Assembly: GCA_002373595.1 (NCBI GenBank)
Contig: DFKT01000076.1
Location: forward strand, 1 to 21,344
Direction: 5' to 3'
Origin: Lachnospiraceae bacterium UBA3638
GTDB lineage: Bacteria; Bacillota; Clostridia; Lachnospirales; Lachnospiraceae
Length of the DNA stretch: 21,344 bases
Shown here piece after piece: positions 1 through 8,351 of the stretch; within the stretch, counting starts at the first letter, position 1; each line of letters starts with the position of its first letter. The notes under the pieces are model-generated. The model searched no databases. It was not told the DNA's origin and was given only the letters and a program-made list of their open reading frames with translations. The position numbers were made by a program, and so were the translations under genes.

Positions 1-2
1 GG

Positions 3-1247
3 ACCTTCGAGATGCACAAGGCTGCTGAATACGGTATCGCAGCGCACTGGAAGTACAAAGAGGCATCCGGCGCATCGCAGGCTGTACACGGCGAGGAAGA
101 GAAGCTTACATGGCTTCGTCAGATACTTGAGTGGCAGCAGGACATGTCCGACAACAGAGAGTTCCTGAATCTCTTAAAGAATGATCTGGATCTGTTCGCG
201 GACAGCGTATATTGCTTTACTCCGAGCGGAGAAGTTAAGAATCTCCCTGCGGGATCATGTCCCGTGGATTTTGCTTACCTCATCCACTCCGCTGTAGGCA
301 ACAAGATGATCGGTGCGAGAGTAAACGGCAAACTCGTTCCGATAGATTACAGGATAAAGAACGGCGACAGGATAGAGATCCTGACTTCCGCCAATACCAA
401 GGGGCCCAGCCGCGACTGGCTCGGTATAGTAAAGAGCACGCAGGCCAAGACCAAGATCAATCAGTGGTTTAAGAACGAATCAAAGGACGATAACACTGCA
501 AGGGGTAAGGACCTTGTTGCAGGATATGCGAAGTCGCACGGATTCGATCTGTCGCAGATCTCCACACCCGATTATCAGCAGGAAGTACAGAACAAGTACT
601 GCTATAAGGATTGGGATTCCATACTTGCGGCTGTCGGAAGAGGAGCATTAAAAGAAGGACAGATCGTCAATAAGTTAAAAGAACTCTACGACCGCGATCA
701 CCCGAGAGTGCTCACCAATGAAGAGGTAATGGCTCAGGTGGCGGAAGCCAATATGAACGCCGCTTCGAGACATTTGGAGACCAAGACGCGCGGCGGTATC
801 ATAGTTAAGGGTATGACCGATCTCTCCGTGAGATATTCAAAATGCTGCTCGCCTGTTCCCGGAGATGAGATCGTCGGATTTGTCACCAGAGGACGTGGAA
901 TATCCATTCACAGGACGGACTGCGTAAATATCTTAAGCTTGCCCGAGATGGACAGAGTTCGTCTGATAGATGCACAGTGGCAGACTCCTATCAGCACCGG
1001 CGATCAGAAGTATGTCACCGAGATCAATATATATGCGAACGACAGATCGGGACTTCTTGCGGATATATCGAGAGTTCTTACCGAGAAAAATATCAATATC
1101 ATCGCGATGAACACCAGAACCAACAAGCAGGGTGTCGCAACGCTCCAGACTTCATTTGAGATACACGGCAGGGAAGAACTTGATCATATCGCAGAGAAGA
1201 TAAGAGCGATAGACGGAGTCATCGATATAGAAAGAAGTGCGGGATGA
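3..1247 (+). CDS. relA: RelA/SpoT-family (p)ppGpp synthetase/hydrolase, 3' part only
   Basis: This is the C-terminal 415 residues of a bifunctional-type stringent response enzyme, which makes and breaks (p)ppGpp from GTP/GDP and ATP in the cytoplasm. The family is usually about 730-780 residues, so the HD hydrolase and most of the synthetase domain lie upstream of the window. The frame is open to base 3, and an ATG at 12 is internal: it falls in the family's conserved 'EMHxxAEYGIAAHWKYKE' end of the synthetase domain. Numbering from that ATG, a TGS domain covers about 63-125 (DSVYCFTPSGEV, then IKNGDRIEILTS). The conserved-cysteine domain is near 272-304 (RYSKCCSPVPGDEI and HRTDC), and a regulatory ACT domain covers about 334-410. 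The stop overlaps the next start in an ATGA. Family assignment is firm; whether both activities remain cannot be judged without the N-terminal half. Confidence 0.95.
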   Translation, partial: TFEMHKAAEYGIAAHWKYKEASGASQAVHGEEEKLTWLRQILEWQQDMSDNREFLNLLKNDLDLFADSVYCFTPSGEVKNLPAGSCPVDFAYLIHSAVGNKMIGARVNGKLVPIDYRIKNGDRIEILTSANTKGPSRDWLGIVKSTQAKTKINQWFKNESKDDNTARGKDLVAGYAKSHGFDLSQISTPDYQQEVQNKYCYKDWDSILAAVGRGALKEGQIVNKLKELYDRDHPRVLTNEEVMAQVAEANMNAASRHLETKTRGGIIVKGMTDLSVRYSKCCSPVPGDEIVGFVTRGRGISIHRTDCVNILSLPEMDRVRLIDAQWQTPISTGDQKYVTEINIYANDRSGLLADISRVLTEKNINIIAMNTRTNKQGVATLQTSFEIHGREELDHIAEKIRAIDGVIDIERSAG

Positions 1248-2719
1248 CCGGGGATGTATTTGTCAGTCCCGAGAAATATTCCACCGAAGTCTTCGCTATG
1301 CTTAGATCCTTTTATCCTGAGAGCAGGTTAAATGTATTTGTTCCCGAGAGCAGGAAAGAGGATATAGAAAACACTGAAAAGGACGGATGGTTCTGCAAAG
1401 TCTCCGTCAGTGGATCTGATGGGGGACTTAAAGCAGATACCGAGATAGAGGGCGAGAACCGCACCTTTGAAGGAAGCGCGGATGACGCGCAGTTTAAGAA
1501 AGAGTTCGGAGCCTGGTTTTACAGTCTCCTGTCCGAGAGGACCGGAAAGTCCCTCCCATGGGGAAATCTAAGCGGAGTAAGACCGACCAAGCCGGCTCTC
1601 TACGGGATACTTAAAAACGAATCCCGGGAAACGATAGAGAAGTACTACCGGGGAGAACACTTTGTAAGCGAAGAGAAGACGAAGCTTGCATTGGACATAG
1701 CCGAGAAGGAATTAAGAGTTCTCGGAAAAGGATTTGATAAGAGATACAGCATCTATATTGGGATACCTTTTTGTCCGACCAGATGCTTATACTGTTCCTT
1801 TACATCCAATCCCATAGCGGCATACAGAAATTCCGTGGAGGATTATCTGTCATGTATTCGTAAGGAGATGGCCTGCACCGCATCACTTCTCGGCAAAGAT
1901 CCTGAGACGGTCTATATAGGCGGAGGCACACCTACGACATTGAGTGCTGCGCAGCTTGACATCCTTCTTTCGGACATGGAAGAGAACTTCAATATGGAAG
2001 GCGTGACGGAGTTTACTGTCGAAGCGGGAAGAGCGGATTCCATTGATGCCGATAAGCTGAAAGTTTTAAAGGATCACAGAGTAAGCAGAATATCGGTCAA
2101 TCCCCAGACGATGAACCAAAGTACACTGGACCTGATAGGACGCAAAGGGACTCCCGGGGAAGTGATAAAAGCTTTCAATCTCGCAAGAAAGATCGGCTTT
2201 GACAATATCAACATGGATATCATCCTCGGACTTCCGGGTGAGAGCGCAAGAGAAGTCGCTTATACTCTCGATGAGATAAAAAAACTCCGACCGGATTCGC
2301 TGACAGTCCATTCGCTGGCGATAAAGAGAGCGTCGGAGATGAACAGAGTGCTCGGAGAAAAGGGAGTCGGGATATTCGAGAATTCCGATGAGACCATGAG
2401 ACTGGCTACTGATGCGGCACGGGAGATGAATTTGGAGCCGTACTACCTCTACCGCCAGAAGAATATGGCAGGCAATCTCGAGAATGTCGGATTTGCAAGA
2501 GAGGGCGCTGAGTGCGTTTACAATATCAAGATCATCGAGGAACTTCAGTCGATAGCTGCTCTCGGAGCGGGCAGTATCAGTAAGAAAGTGGAACGCACCA
2601 CGGATGATAAAGGAGATATCTCGTATCTGATAAAGAGATGCGAGAACGTCAAGGATATCAAAGGATACCTTGAGAGGATAGATGAACTGTGTGACAGAAA
2701 GGCAGAGCTTTTCGGATGA
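1244..2719 (+). CDS. hemZ: HemZ-type coproporphyrinogen III dehydrogenase-like radical SAM protein
   Basis: This 491-residue cytoplasmic radical SAM protein is close to the length of Bacillus subtilis HemZ. The 4Fe-4S cluster motif is CX3CX2C at C177, C181 and C184 (IPFCPTRCLYCSF). It is followed by the SAM-binding glycine motif YIGGGTPT near 224 and a HemN-like barrel. An N-terminal HemZ-specific region of about 165 residues includes WGNLSGVRPTK. The family is named for oxygen-independent oxidative decarboxylation of coproporphyrinogen III. Many Clostridia carry hemZ without an obvious full haem pathway, so the true substrate here is uncertain. The ATG overlaps the relA stop (ATGA), and its own stop overlaps the next gene's ATG in the same way, which implies translational coupling. 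A HemW-type haem chaperone is the main alternative, but the N-terminal extension argues for HemZ. Confidence 0.9.
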   Translation: MTGDVFVSPEKYSTEVFAMLRSFYPESRLNVFVPESRKEDIENTEKDGWFCKVSVSGSDGGLKADTEIEGENRTFEGSADDAQFKKEFGAWFYSLLSERTGKSLPWGNLSGVRPTKPALYGILKNESRETIEKYYRGEHFVSEEKTKLALDIAEKELRVLGKGFDKRYSIYIGIPFCPTRCLYCSFTSNPIAAYRNSVEDYLSCIRKEMACTASLLGKDPETVYIGGGTPTTLSAAQLDILLSDMEENFNMEGVTEFTVEAGRADSIDADKLKVLKDHRVSRISVNPQTMNQSTLDLIGRKGTPGEVIKAFNLARKIGFDNINMDIILGLPGESAREVAYTLDEIKKLRPDSLTVHSLAIKRASEMNRVLGEKGVGIFENSDETMRLATDAAREMNLEPYYLYRQKNMAGNLENVGFAREGAECVYNIKIIEELQSIAALGAGSISKKVERTTDDKGDISYLIKRCENVKDIKGYLERIDELCDRKAELFG

Positions 2720-3381
2720 GTGATATCAAGATCGGAAAAATGACATTGGGATCGTGCGCTACGAATTGCTATTTCGTATACAGGGAAGGGACTCCCGATT
2801 GCATTGTCTTCGATGCGCCCGATCACGGTGATCAGATAGTGCAGACTCTGGAAAAGAACGGACTGCATGTGCGCGCACTTATCCTTACTCACGGACATTT
2901 CGATCATATATGGGGTGCAAATGCACTGAGACGAGCTGCCGGTGAATTTGCTGACGAGAGAGGAGAGGCTCCCGTGAAGGCATACGCATGCGATGCCGAG
3001 CAGGAACTCCTTGAGGACTCGGAGAAAAACGTATCCGCGCAAGCGGGACGTCCTGCTACATTTAAACCAAATGAATGGATCAAGGACGGCGATGAGCTTG
3101 ATATCGCCGGGATCAGGATAAAGGCGATCCACACTCCCGGACATACCGCGGGAGGTATGTGCTTCTATATCGAGGAGGCAAAGATCCTCATCTCCGGAGA
3201 TACGCTCTTTGAGGAGAGTGTCGGCAGGACGGATTTTCCCACGGGAAGCGGCAAGACGCTGGAGAGGTCGATAGCAGAGAAGCTTTTCGTACTGCCGGAC
3301 GACACGGATGTATATCCGGGACACGGCGGAGCGACGACCATAGGACATGAGAAGAAATACAATCCCTTCGTAGGCGGATGA
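2716..3381 (+). CDS. MBL-fold (glyoxalase II-like) metallohydrolase
   Basis: This 221-residue soluble protein has the metallo-beta-lactamase fold of the glyoxalase II/YcbL type. The dinuclear metal site is complete: HxHxDH as H59, H61, D63 and H64 (THGHFDH), H143 (TPGHTAGG), D162 (SGDTLF) and H203 (YPGHGG). The GRTDFPTG segment (170-177) is typical of small YcbL-like hydrolases that lack the glutathione-binding C-terminal domain of classical GloB. Family members hydrolyse thioesters, but the substrate cannot be read from sequence, and a low-GSH anaerobe may use another thiol. It starts inside the hemZ stop (ATGA). Genes of this type commonly sit beside relA and hemZ in Clostridia, so the context is a conserved housekeeping block and not part of the polysaccharide locus. 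Confidence 0.9.
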   Translation: MSDIKIGKMTLGSCATNCYFVYREGTPDCIVFDAPDHGDQIVQTLEKNGLHVRALILTHGHFDHIWGANALRRAAGEFADERGEAPVKAYACDAEQELLEDSEKNVSAQAGRPATFKPNEWIKDGDELDIAGIRIKAIHTPGHTAGGMCFYIEEAKILISGDTLFEESVGRTDFPTGSGKTLERSIAEKLFVLPDDTDVYPGHGGATTIGHEKKYNPFVGG

Positions 3382-3384
3382 GGG

Positions 3385-3399
3385 GTCACGGAGCGTGAC
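3385..3399 (+). promoter_or_regulatory. Small hairpin presenting the ribosome site in its loop
   Basis: GTCAC (3385-3389) pairs with GTGAC (3395-3399) around a five-base loop, GGAGC. The loop holds the GGAG Shine-Dalgarno sequence (3390-3393), placed 8 bases before the ATG at 3402. It lies just after the stop of the metallohydrolase gene. A five-pair stem is weak; it may keep the ribosome site exposed, or may be chance. Confidence 0.35.
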
Positions 3400-3401
3400 G
3401 G

Positions 3402-3668
3402 ATGGCGGATACATTCGGAAAAGCACTCGGGAATTTTACATTTGATGTAGCAGCAAGAGGCGGGATCAGGCATTTATACGACCTGGGTCTATCGCCGGAG
3501 GAGATCTCCAGGCAGCTTGATTATCCTGTGAGCATAGCGCGGATAGAAGAAGAGATCGAAAGCTACAAAAAGGAAAAGGAGAGCGGCGAGAGCGATTACG
3601 AATACGTGAGGGAGACCTCCGCATTCGGCTCTGCGAGCTTCATAAGAGTCAGGAAGAAAAATGTATAA
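3402..3668 (+). CDS. Small conserved-looking protein of unknown function (88 aa)
   Basis: I do not recognise a named family. The product is small, soluble and charged, with no signal peptide or membrane segment. The first half (GNFTFDVAARGGIRHLYDLG, then SPEEISRQLDYPVSIARIEEEI) reads as short helices with a helix-turn-helix-like rhythm. A lysine/glutamate-rich stretch (52-65) and a basic tail follow. A GGAG ribosome site 8 bases before the ATG and codon use like its neighbours support a real gene. Its stop overlaps the following sugar transferase start by 8 bases, so it may couple translation of the housekeeping block to the polysaccharide genes. From memory, similar small proteins with the FTFDVAA...IRHL...LG pattern occur next to hemZ in other Clostridia, but I cannot verify this here. 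Confidence 0.7.
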   Translation: MADTFGKALGNFTFDVAARGGIRHLYDLGLSPEEISRQLDYPVSIARIEEEIESYKKEKESGESDYEYVRETSAFGSASFIRVRKKNV

Positions 3669-5073
3669 AAGGGGTATGAACGGATGGGTCAAGCATGTTG
3701 ACTTTATCCTGCTCGATATAATCACATTACAGTTATCATTCATCGCGGCCTATTTCATCAGATTCAAGGAATGGGAACTTCCTTATGCTGACTTCTGGTA
3801 TCAGAGAGCCGCAATGTTCGTTTTGCTCATTCAGCTCGGACTTGCTGCATTTACGGCAGCATACAGCGGGATCATCCGCAGGACTTTCTTCAAAGAGATC
3901 CAGCACAGTTTCGTTCATGCAACACTTGTCTTCATAGGACTTAACGTATACGTCGTTGCATTCAAGAGAGGCGAGATCTATTCCCGTCAGTTCTGGTATA
4001 TATACTGGGCTGTCGCTTTTGTTGTGCTGCTCATCACCAGGACACTTTTAAAGAGAGTGGTAAGAAGAAGGATCCTCGCATCCAAGAACGGTCCTGTCAT
4101 GATAGCTATCGTGAGCAGTCGTGATGCTGAGCAGATAGTGAAGGACTTTAAGAGTGACAGGTTCCATGAGTTCAAACTTCGCGGTTTCGTCTTCCTCGAC
4201 AAGGCGGCTGCGGGCGAGAGCGTTATGGACATCCCTGTTGTTTCAAACATAGATGATTTCTATGAGTATGCACAGAAGAATATAATCGACGAAGTATTCA
4301 TCTCCAATAACAATCTGGACTGGGCACAGCTGTACGCGGAAGAACTTCTCAAGATGGGTATCACCGTACACTACAGGCTTCTTCGCAGAGAAGATTCCGC
4401 AATGACTCATGTCATAGAGAACTGCGGAGGATACTCCGTTATGACGACAAGCATAAGGATCACGACCGGTCCTCAGCTTCTGGTCAAGAGATTGGTGGAT
4501 ATAATAGGCAGTCTTGTCGGACTCGTCATTACCGCGGTTTGCTTTGTGATCTTTGCTCCGATCATCTTCATCCAGTCTCCGGGCAAGATCTTTTTCACAC
4601 AGACCAGGATAGGCAAGAACGGACGAAGGTTCAAACTCTACAAGTTCAGATCAATGTATCCCAATGCCGAGGAGATGCGTGCGCAGTTTGAAATGGCAAA
4701 TGAGATGACCGGCAATATGTTCAAGATGAAGAACGATCCAAGAGTCATCCCCATCGGAAAGTTCATGCGCAAACATTCGATAGACGAGCTTCCTCAGTTC
4801 TGGAATGTTCTCAAAGGGGATATGAGTCTGGTCGGAACGAGACCGCCCACAATTGATGAATTTGAGAAATATGCTTCTCACCACAAGGCAAGACTCGGAT
4901 TTAATCCCGGCATCACAGGTCTCTGGCAGGTGAGCGGCAGAAGCGATATTACGGATTTTGAAGAAGTTGTTGAATTGGATACGAAGTACATTTCCGAGTG
5001 GTCGGTATGGCTCGATCTGAAGATTCTGCTTAAGACGATCAAGATCGTATTCAGCGGAAAGGGAGCAGAGTAA
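3661..5073 (+). CDS. Polyprenyl glycosylphosphotransferase (initiating sugar transferase)
   Basis: This 470-residue membrane enzyme belongs to the WbaP/WcaJ/CpsE-like polyprenyl phosphosugar transferases. They move a sugar-1-phosphate from a nucleotide sugar onto undecaprenyl phosphate and so start a repeat unit on the inner face of the membrane. Four or so N-terminal membrane segments lie between about 14 and 130. A Rossmann-like CoA-binding domain follows (about 143-250), then a membrane helix (about 279-304) and the catalytic bacterial sugar transferase domain (about 308-465). The catalytic Asp-Glu pair is D375-E376 (SIDELPQFWNVLKGDMSLVG); KFRSM (328-332) and PGITGLWQVSGR are also present. 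The start at 3661 has AGGA (3651-3654) six bases upstream; the in-frame ATG at 3676 has its G-rich stretch too close. It overlaps the 88-residue gene by 8 bases. The sugar, probably glucose or galactose, is not determinable. Confidence 0.93.
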   Translation: MYKRGMNGWVKHVDFILLDIITLQLSFIAAYFIRFKEWELPYADFWYQRAAMFVLLIQLGLAAFTAAYSGIIRRTFFKEIQHSFVHATLVFIGLNVYVVAFKRGEIYSRQFWYIYWAVAFVVLLITRTLLKRVVRRRILASKNGPVMIAIVSSRDAEQIVKDFKSDRFHEFKLRGFVFLDKAAAGESVMDIPVVSNIDDFYEYAQKNIIDEVFISNNNLDWAQLYAEELLKMGITVHYRLLRREDSAMTHVIENCGGYSVMTTSIRITTGPQLLVKRLVDIIGSLVGLVITAVCFVIFAPIIFIQSPGKIFFTQTRIGKNGRRFKLYKFRSMYPNAEEMRAQFEMANEMTGNMFKMKNDPRVIPIGKFMRKHSIDELPQFWNVLKGDMSLVGTRPPTIDEFEKYASHHKARLGFNPGITGLWQVSGRSDITDFEEVVELDTKYISEWSVWLDLKILLKTIKIVFSGKGAE

Positions 5074-5074
5074 G

Positions 5075-5875
5075 TTGGCAAAGGTTCTTATTTCCATAGT
5101 TTATTACGGCGAATCGGAAGATATCAAAAAAGCCGTTTCGTCCATCAGAAATATGTCATCCGTGCGAGCCGGTATACCCGCATCGGACAGAAGACAGAAT
5201 ACATACCTGATAGCCGTAGTCTATAACGGCGGAGACAGAAAGGTTCTGGAATCGATAGCCGAGAAGGGCGATGTAAGGATCCTGGACATGCCGAAAAATG
5301 TCGGATTCGGCGCAGGACACAATGCAGCTTTTAAGAAGTTCGGCAAGGAGAGCGATTATATAGTAATAGCAAATCCCGATATAGAGCTCAGGTCGGATGC
5401 CATCAGATCGCTCACTACTTTTATGGATGATAACCCGGATGTGGGCATCGCCGTTCCGAGACTGACAGATGCAGACGGAAACCTGCTGGCTGTATACAGA
5501 AGGGATCCTACGGTCACGGATATGTTTTTCAGAAGGTTCCTTCCGAAGGCTTTCAAGAAGAGGGATGCGTATCATACGATGCGGGATGCCGATTACAGTT
5601 CGGTGTTCGATGTTCCCTTCGCGCAAGGATCGTTCCTCGTAGTCAGATCGGATCTTTTCAGGGAATGTGGAGGATTTGACAAGAGGTATTTCCTCTACAT
5701 GGAAGATGCCGATCTGTGCAGAAAGATCAGAAAGACTCACAGGTGTGTATATTTCCCGGGAGCCGAGGTCGTACATCTTTGGAAGAGAGGCTCCAAGAAA
5801 GACGGAAAGCTCTTCAGGATCCATGTGATATCGATGCTGAAGTATTTTAATAAATGGGGATGGAAGTTGAAGTGA
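5075..5875 (+). CDS. GT2 glycosyltransferase, rhamnosyltransferase-like, TTG start
   Basis: This 266-residue cytoplasmic GT-A enzyme probably adds one sugar to the lipid-linked unit begun by the preceding transferase. It opens with a GT2-type first strand (VLISIVYYGES) and carries FGAGHNAAFKKFG. The metal/nucleotide motif is NPDIEL (D102, E104). The acceptor-side motif is FLYMEDADLCRKIR (E210, D211, D213), as in WbbL/RfbF-type rhamnosyltransferases. It ends with a basic region (LFRIHVISMLKYFNKWGWK) that may touch the membrane. The start is TTG at 5075, two bases after the upstream stop. GGGAG at 5061-5065 sits nine bases before it, and translation from the TTG gives a normal GT2 N terminus. 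Rhamnose as donor is a family-level guess. Confidence 0.87.
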   Translation: MAKVLISIVYYGESEDIKKAVSSIRNMSSVRAGIPASDRRQNTYLIAVVYNGGDRKVLESIAEKGDVRILDMPKNVGFGAGHNAAFKKFGKESDYIVIANPDIELRSDAIRSLTTFMDDNPDVGIAVPRLTDADGNLLAVYRRDPTVTDMFFRRFLPKAFKKRDAYHTMRDADYSSVFDVPFAQGSFLVVRSDLFRECGGFDKRYFLYMEDADLCRKIRKTHRCVYFPGAEVVHLWKRGSKKDGKLFRIHVISMLKYFNKWGWKLK

Positions 5876-6618
5876 AGTCAGGAAAGAGGATAAGCGTCGT
5901 TATGCCGACCTATAACGGAGAGAGATTTATCGAGCTTCAGATAAGTTCGATCCTGTCCCAGCTTGGCAAAAACGATGAACTTATCATATCGGATGACGGG
6001 TCGACTGACGGAACGATCCGCCTTATAGGCAATTTCAAAAAGATGGACAGCAGGGTCCGCGTTCTGCGTGGCCCCGGAAGAGGTGTTATCGCCAACGTGA
6101 GCAATGCTCTGGCAGCGGCTGAGGGTAAGTATATCTTTCTCGCAGACCAGGATGATTACTGGGAGCCGGGCAAAGTAAAAAAGATGCTCACCGCATTTGC
6201 AAAGACTCACGCACCGCTCATCGTCCATGATGCGACCGTAGTTACAGCAAACGGAAGCGGGATTATTGCACCGTCATTTTTTGCGACCAAGAACTGTCAC
6301 GCAGGGTATCTGAGAAATATCATCAGGAACAGCTATATAGGATGCTGCATGGCATTCAGAAGAGAGATCCTAAAATACGCTCTGCCCATCCCTGAGGATA
6401 TCAAGATGCACGATCAGTGGATAGGAATGGTGGCAGAGGCTCTGGCCAAAGGAAAAGCGGGAGCGGGGAAATGCAGGAAACCTGTTTTCTTCGCATCTAA
6501 GCTTATCAAGTACAGAAGGCATTCGGCAAATGTTTCATCGATGAAGCACGACCCTGCTTTGAAGATGATCCTATACAGGCTCAGACTGATCATCAATCTT
6601 AGAAGCAGAGGCCTATGA
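5854..6618 (+). CDS. GT2 glycosyltransferase
   Basis: This is a GT-A fold family 2 transferase of up to 254 residues, cytoplasmic. It has ISVVMPTYNGERFIELQISS at the N terminus, ISDDGSTDGT (45-54), and the nucleotide/metal motif FLADQDDYW (D98, D100, D101). A KYRRHSANVSS segment lies near the C terminus. The ADQDD form is common in transferases of O-antigen and capsule clusters; donor and acceptor are unknown. The start is uncertain. ATG 5854 and ATG 5860 lack a well-spaced ribosome site and give a 22- or 16-base overlap with the previous gene. GTG at 5872 would give a 4-base GTGA overlap like the ATGA junctions elsewhere in this run and yields VKSGKRISVVMPTYNG, so it may be the real start. 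The stop overlaps the next ATG. Confidence 0.88.
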   Translation: MGMEVEVKSGKRISVVMPTYNGERFIELQISSILSQLGKNDELIISDDGSTDGTIRLIGNFKKMDSRVRVLRGPGRGVIANVSNALAAAEGKYIFLADQDDYWEPGKVKKMLTAFAKTHAPLIVHDATVVTANGSGIIAPSFFATKNCHAGYLRNIIRNSYIGCCMAFRREILKYALPIPEDIKMHDQWIGMVAEALAKGKAGAGKCRKPVFFASKLIKYRRHSANVSSMKHDPALKMILYRLRLIINLRSRGL

Positions 6619-8348
6619 AGAAGTTTTTTGCGGATTTCGCAAAAGTAAAAATACTGATACTCATCCTCTCCGCAGTGGCTCTTATCAAGGAGATCTTTGT
6701 CGGGGTGGATCTGGACGAAGTGTTCCAGCTGTCGATGGGATACAGGCTGAGCAGGGGAGATGTTCTCCTCAGGGATATCTGGGACGCGTATCAGACCACG
6801 GCATATACTGCGACGATCCTGATGAAGCTCTACTATGCGATCGTTCCTTCGGGAGTGGGAGTGCTCATATTTCTGAGATTTGTCGGAGCTCTCATATCTG
6901 TCGCTACGGGACTGGTGATGTATGGGATACTGAAAGCTTTTTCCTCCAACAGAGTATCCTTTATCCTGACATCGGTATATGTGGTCTTCAGACCCAAAGG
7001 GTTCATTACACCGGATTATTCCAATATCTCGGTATGGGCGCAGGCACTCATCCTCGGACTCCTCATCGCTCTTATCATGAGAGGGGACGCTCTTGCACCG
7101 GTCAAGAGAAAGATGTACTCCTTTTTGATCGGGATCTGCATGTGCCTGCTGGTACTCGGCTATCCTGGATGTACATTGCTATGTGTTTTCTTTGCGGTAT
7201 TCATGATATGCATGGCTGTCATTCGCGGGAAGAGCAGCCTCTTTGCAGATAACGGGATGTATGCTCCGAAGGGAACAGATATCCTTATGACCATTTTGGG
7301 AGTGATAGTATTTGCAGCAGTTTATTTCGGATGTCTGATAGGAAAACTCGGCACCTACGGTTTTGCACAGGGATTAAACAATTCTTTTTCGGCATTGGGA
7401 TCGGGCGTCCACAATATGCCCGGACAGATATTAAAGAGTCAGATCGTTGATTCGCTTCCGACCGTTCTTTTGTATTTTGGGGTATATGCCGCAGTGGCAC
7501 TTGTGATCTGCCTCATTAGAAAGAACTTTAAGGATTACGCGAAATACATGCTCCTTACAGGCTTTGCGATCCAGGTCGTACACTTTCTGTATCGCAGAGA
7601 AATATTGGACAGACTTCATTCTTTCTCATATATGATCCTGATACTGATCCTGTCGATCATTATCTTTATCAGGGAGAAGGGAAAGAGGAAAATCCCGGCG
7701 GCGCTTGCCTGTGGGACATCGGTGTTCGGATATTTATCGATACAGCTTTTTACGAACCATCCGATCTTTCCGACGATCGGATATATAGTCCCGGGAATGC
7801 TGATGACTGTCGCGCTTATGCTTTCTGATGATAAGGAAACCAAAGGATATCCCGAAGGAGTCGACAGAGTGTTTGTTCTCGCATTTTCTTTTACGCTCAT
7901 CTTTGTATCGTTTTGGAGGATACCTGCCAGCCTGATGAGGAATGTCACCGATGCGAGGAGTATTGTCAGAGTGGGACCCTGCGCAGGAGTACTGTGCGAG
8001 ACGGATGTGGTGCGCGAGATCAGATATTCCTACGAGGACTTTACGAATTATGCACCCGAAGGTGCAAAGCTTTATATAGGATATAGGGATCCCAGAGACT
8101 ATATGGATCATAACTACGAGGTCTGCAGTCCCATAACGGACAATCCGTATGTCTTCGGAGAGTTCACACCTCTCTATTGGGAACTTCATCCGGATAAGTA
8201 TCCGGAGGTCATCGCTCTTCCGTACAGAAGCGGAGAGTATTACAAACTGGATGACAATGACGATGTGATAGAATTCGCCGAAAAGGACTTTGGCGCAGAC
8301 AGGATAGAAGACGGAGTTAATTACAGATTCTTTATAAGGGAGAGATAG
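6615..8348 (+). CDS. Polytopic GT-C-like membrane glycosyltransferase
   Basis: This 577-residue integral membrane protein has about twelve hydrophobic segments between residues 12 and 437 and a soluble, probably extracytoplasmic, C-terminal domain (about 440-577). The first outside loop after segment 1 carries an acidic D32/D34-E35 cluster (GVDLDEVFQL) and then YRLSRGDVLLRDIWDAYQ. This is the arrangement of GT-C fold (GT39/GT83/ArnT-like) enzymes, which move a sugar from a polyprenyl-phosphate donor to an acceptor outside the membrane. No close named family is recognised, so GT-C is a structural inference. Its ATG overlaps the upstream stop, and it is three bases from a GtrB-like gene that could supply its lipid-linked sugar. 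The alternative is a polymerase-like or unknown-function polysaccharide membrane protein, but the loop acidic pair argues for a transferase. Confidence 0.75.
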   Translation: MKKFFADFAKVKILILILSAVALIKEIFVGVDLDEVFQLSMGYRLSRGDVLLRDIWDAYQTTAYTATILMKLYYAIVPSGVGVLIFLRFVGALISVATGLVMYGILKAFSSNRVSFILTSVYVVFRPKGFITPDYSNISVWAQALILGLLIALIMRGDALAPVKRKMYSFLIGICMCLLVLGYPGCTLLCVFFAVFMICMAVIRGKSSLFADNGMYAPKGTDILMTILGVIVFAAVYFGCLIGKLGTYGFAQGLNNSFSALGSGVHNMPGQILKSQIVDSLPTVLLYFGVYAAVALVICLIRKNFKDYAKYMLLTGFAIQVVHFLYRREILDRLHSFSYMILILILSIIIFIREKGKRKIPAALACGTSVFGYLSIQLFTNHPIFPTIGYIVPGMLMTVALMLSDDKETKGYPEGVDRVFVLAFSFTLIFVSFWRIPASLMRNVTDARSIVRVGPCAGVLCETDVVREIRYSYEDFTNYAPEGAKLYIGYRDPRDYMDHNYEVCSPITDNPYVFGEFTPLYWELHPDKYPEVIALPYRSGEYYKLDDNDDVIEFAEKDFGADRIEDGVNYRFFIRER

Positions 8349-8351
8349 ACC

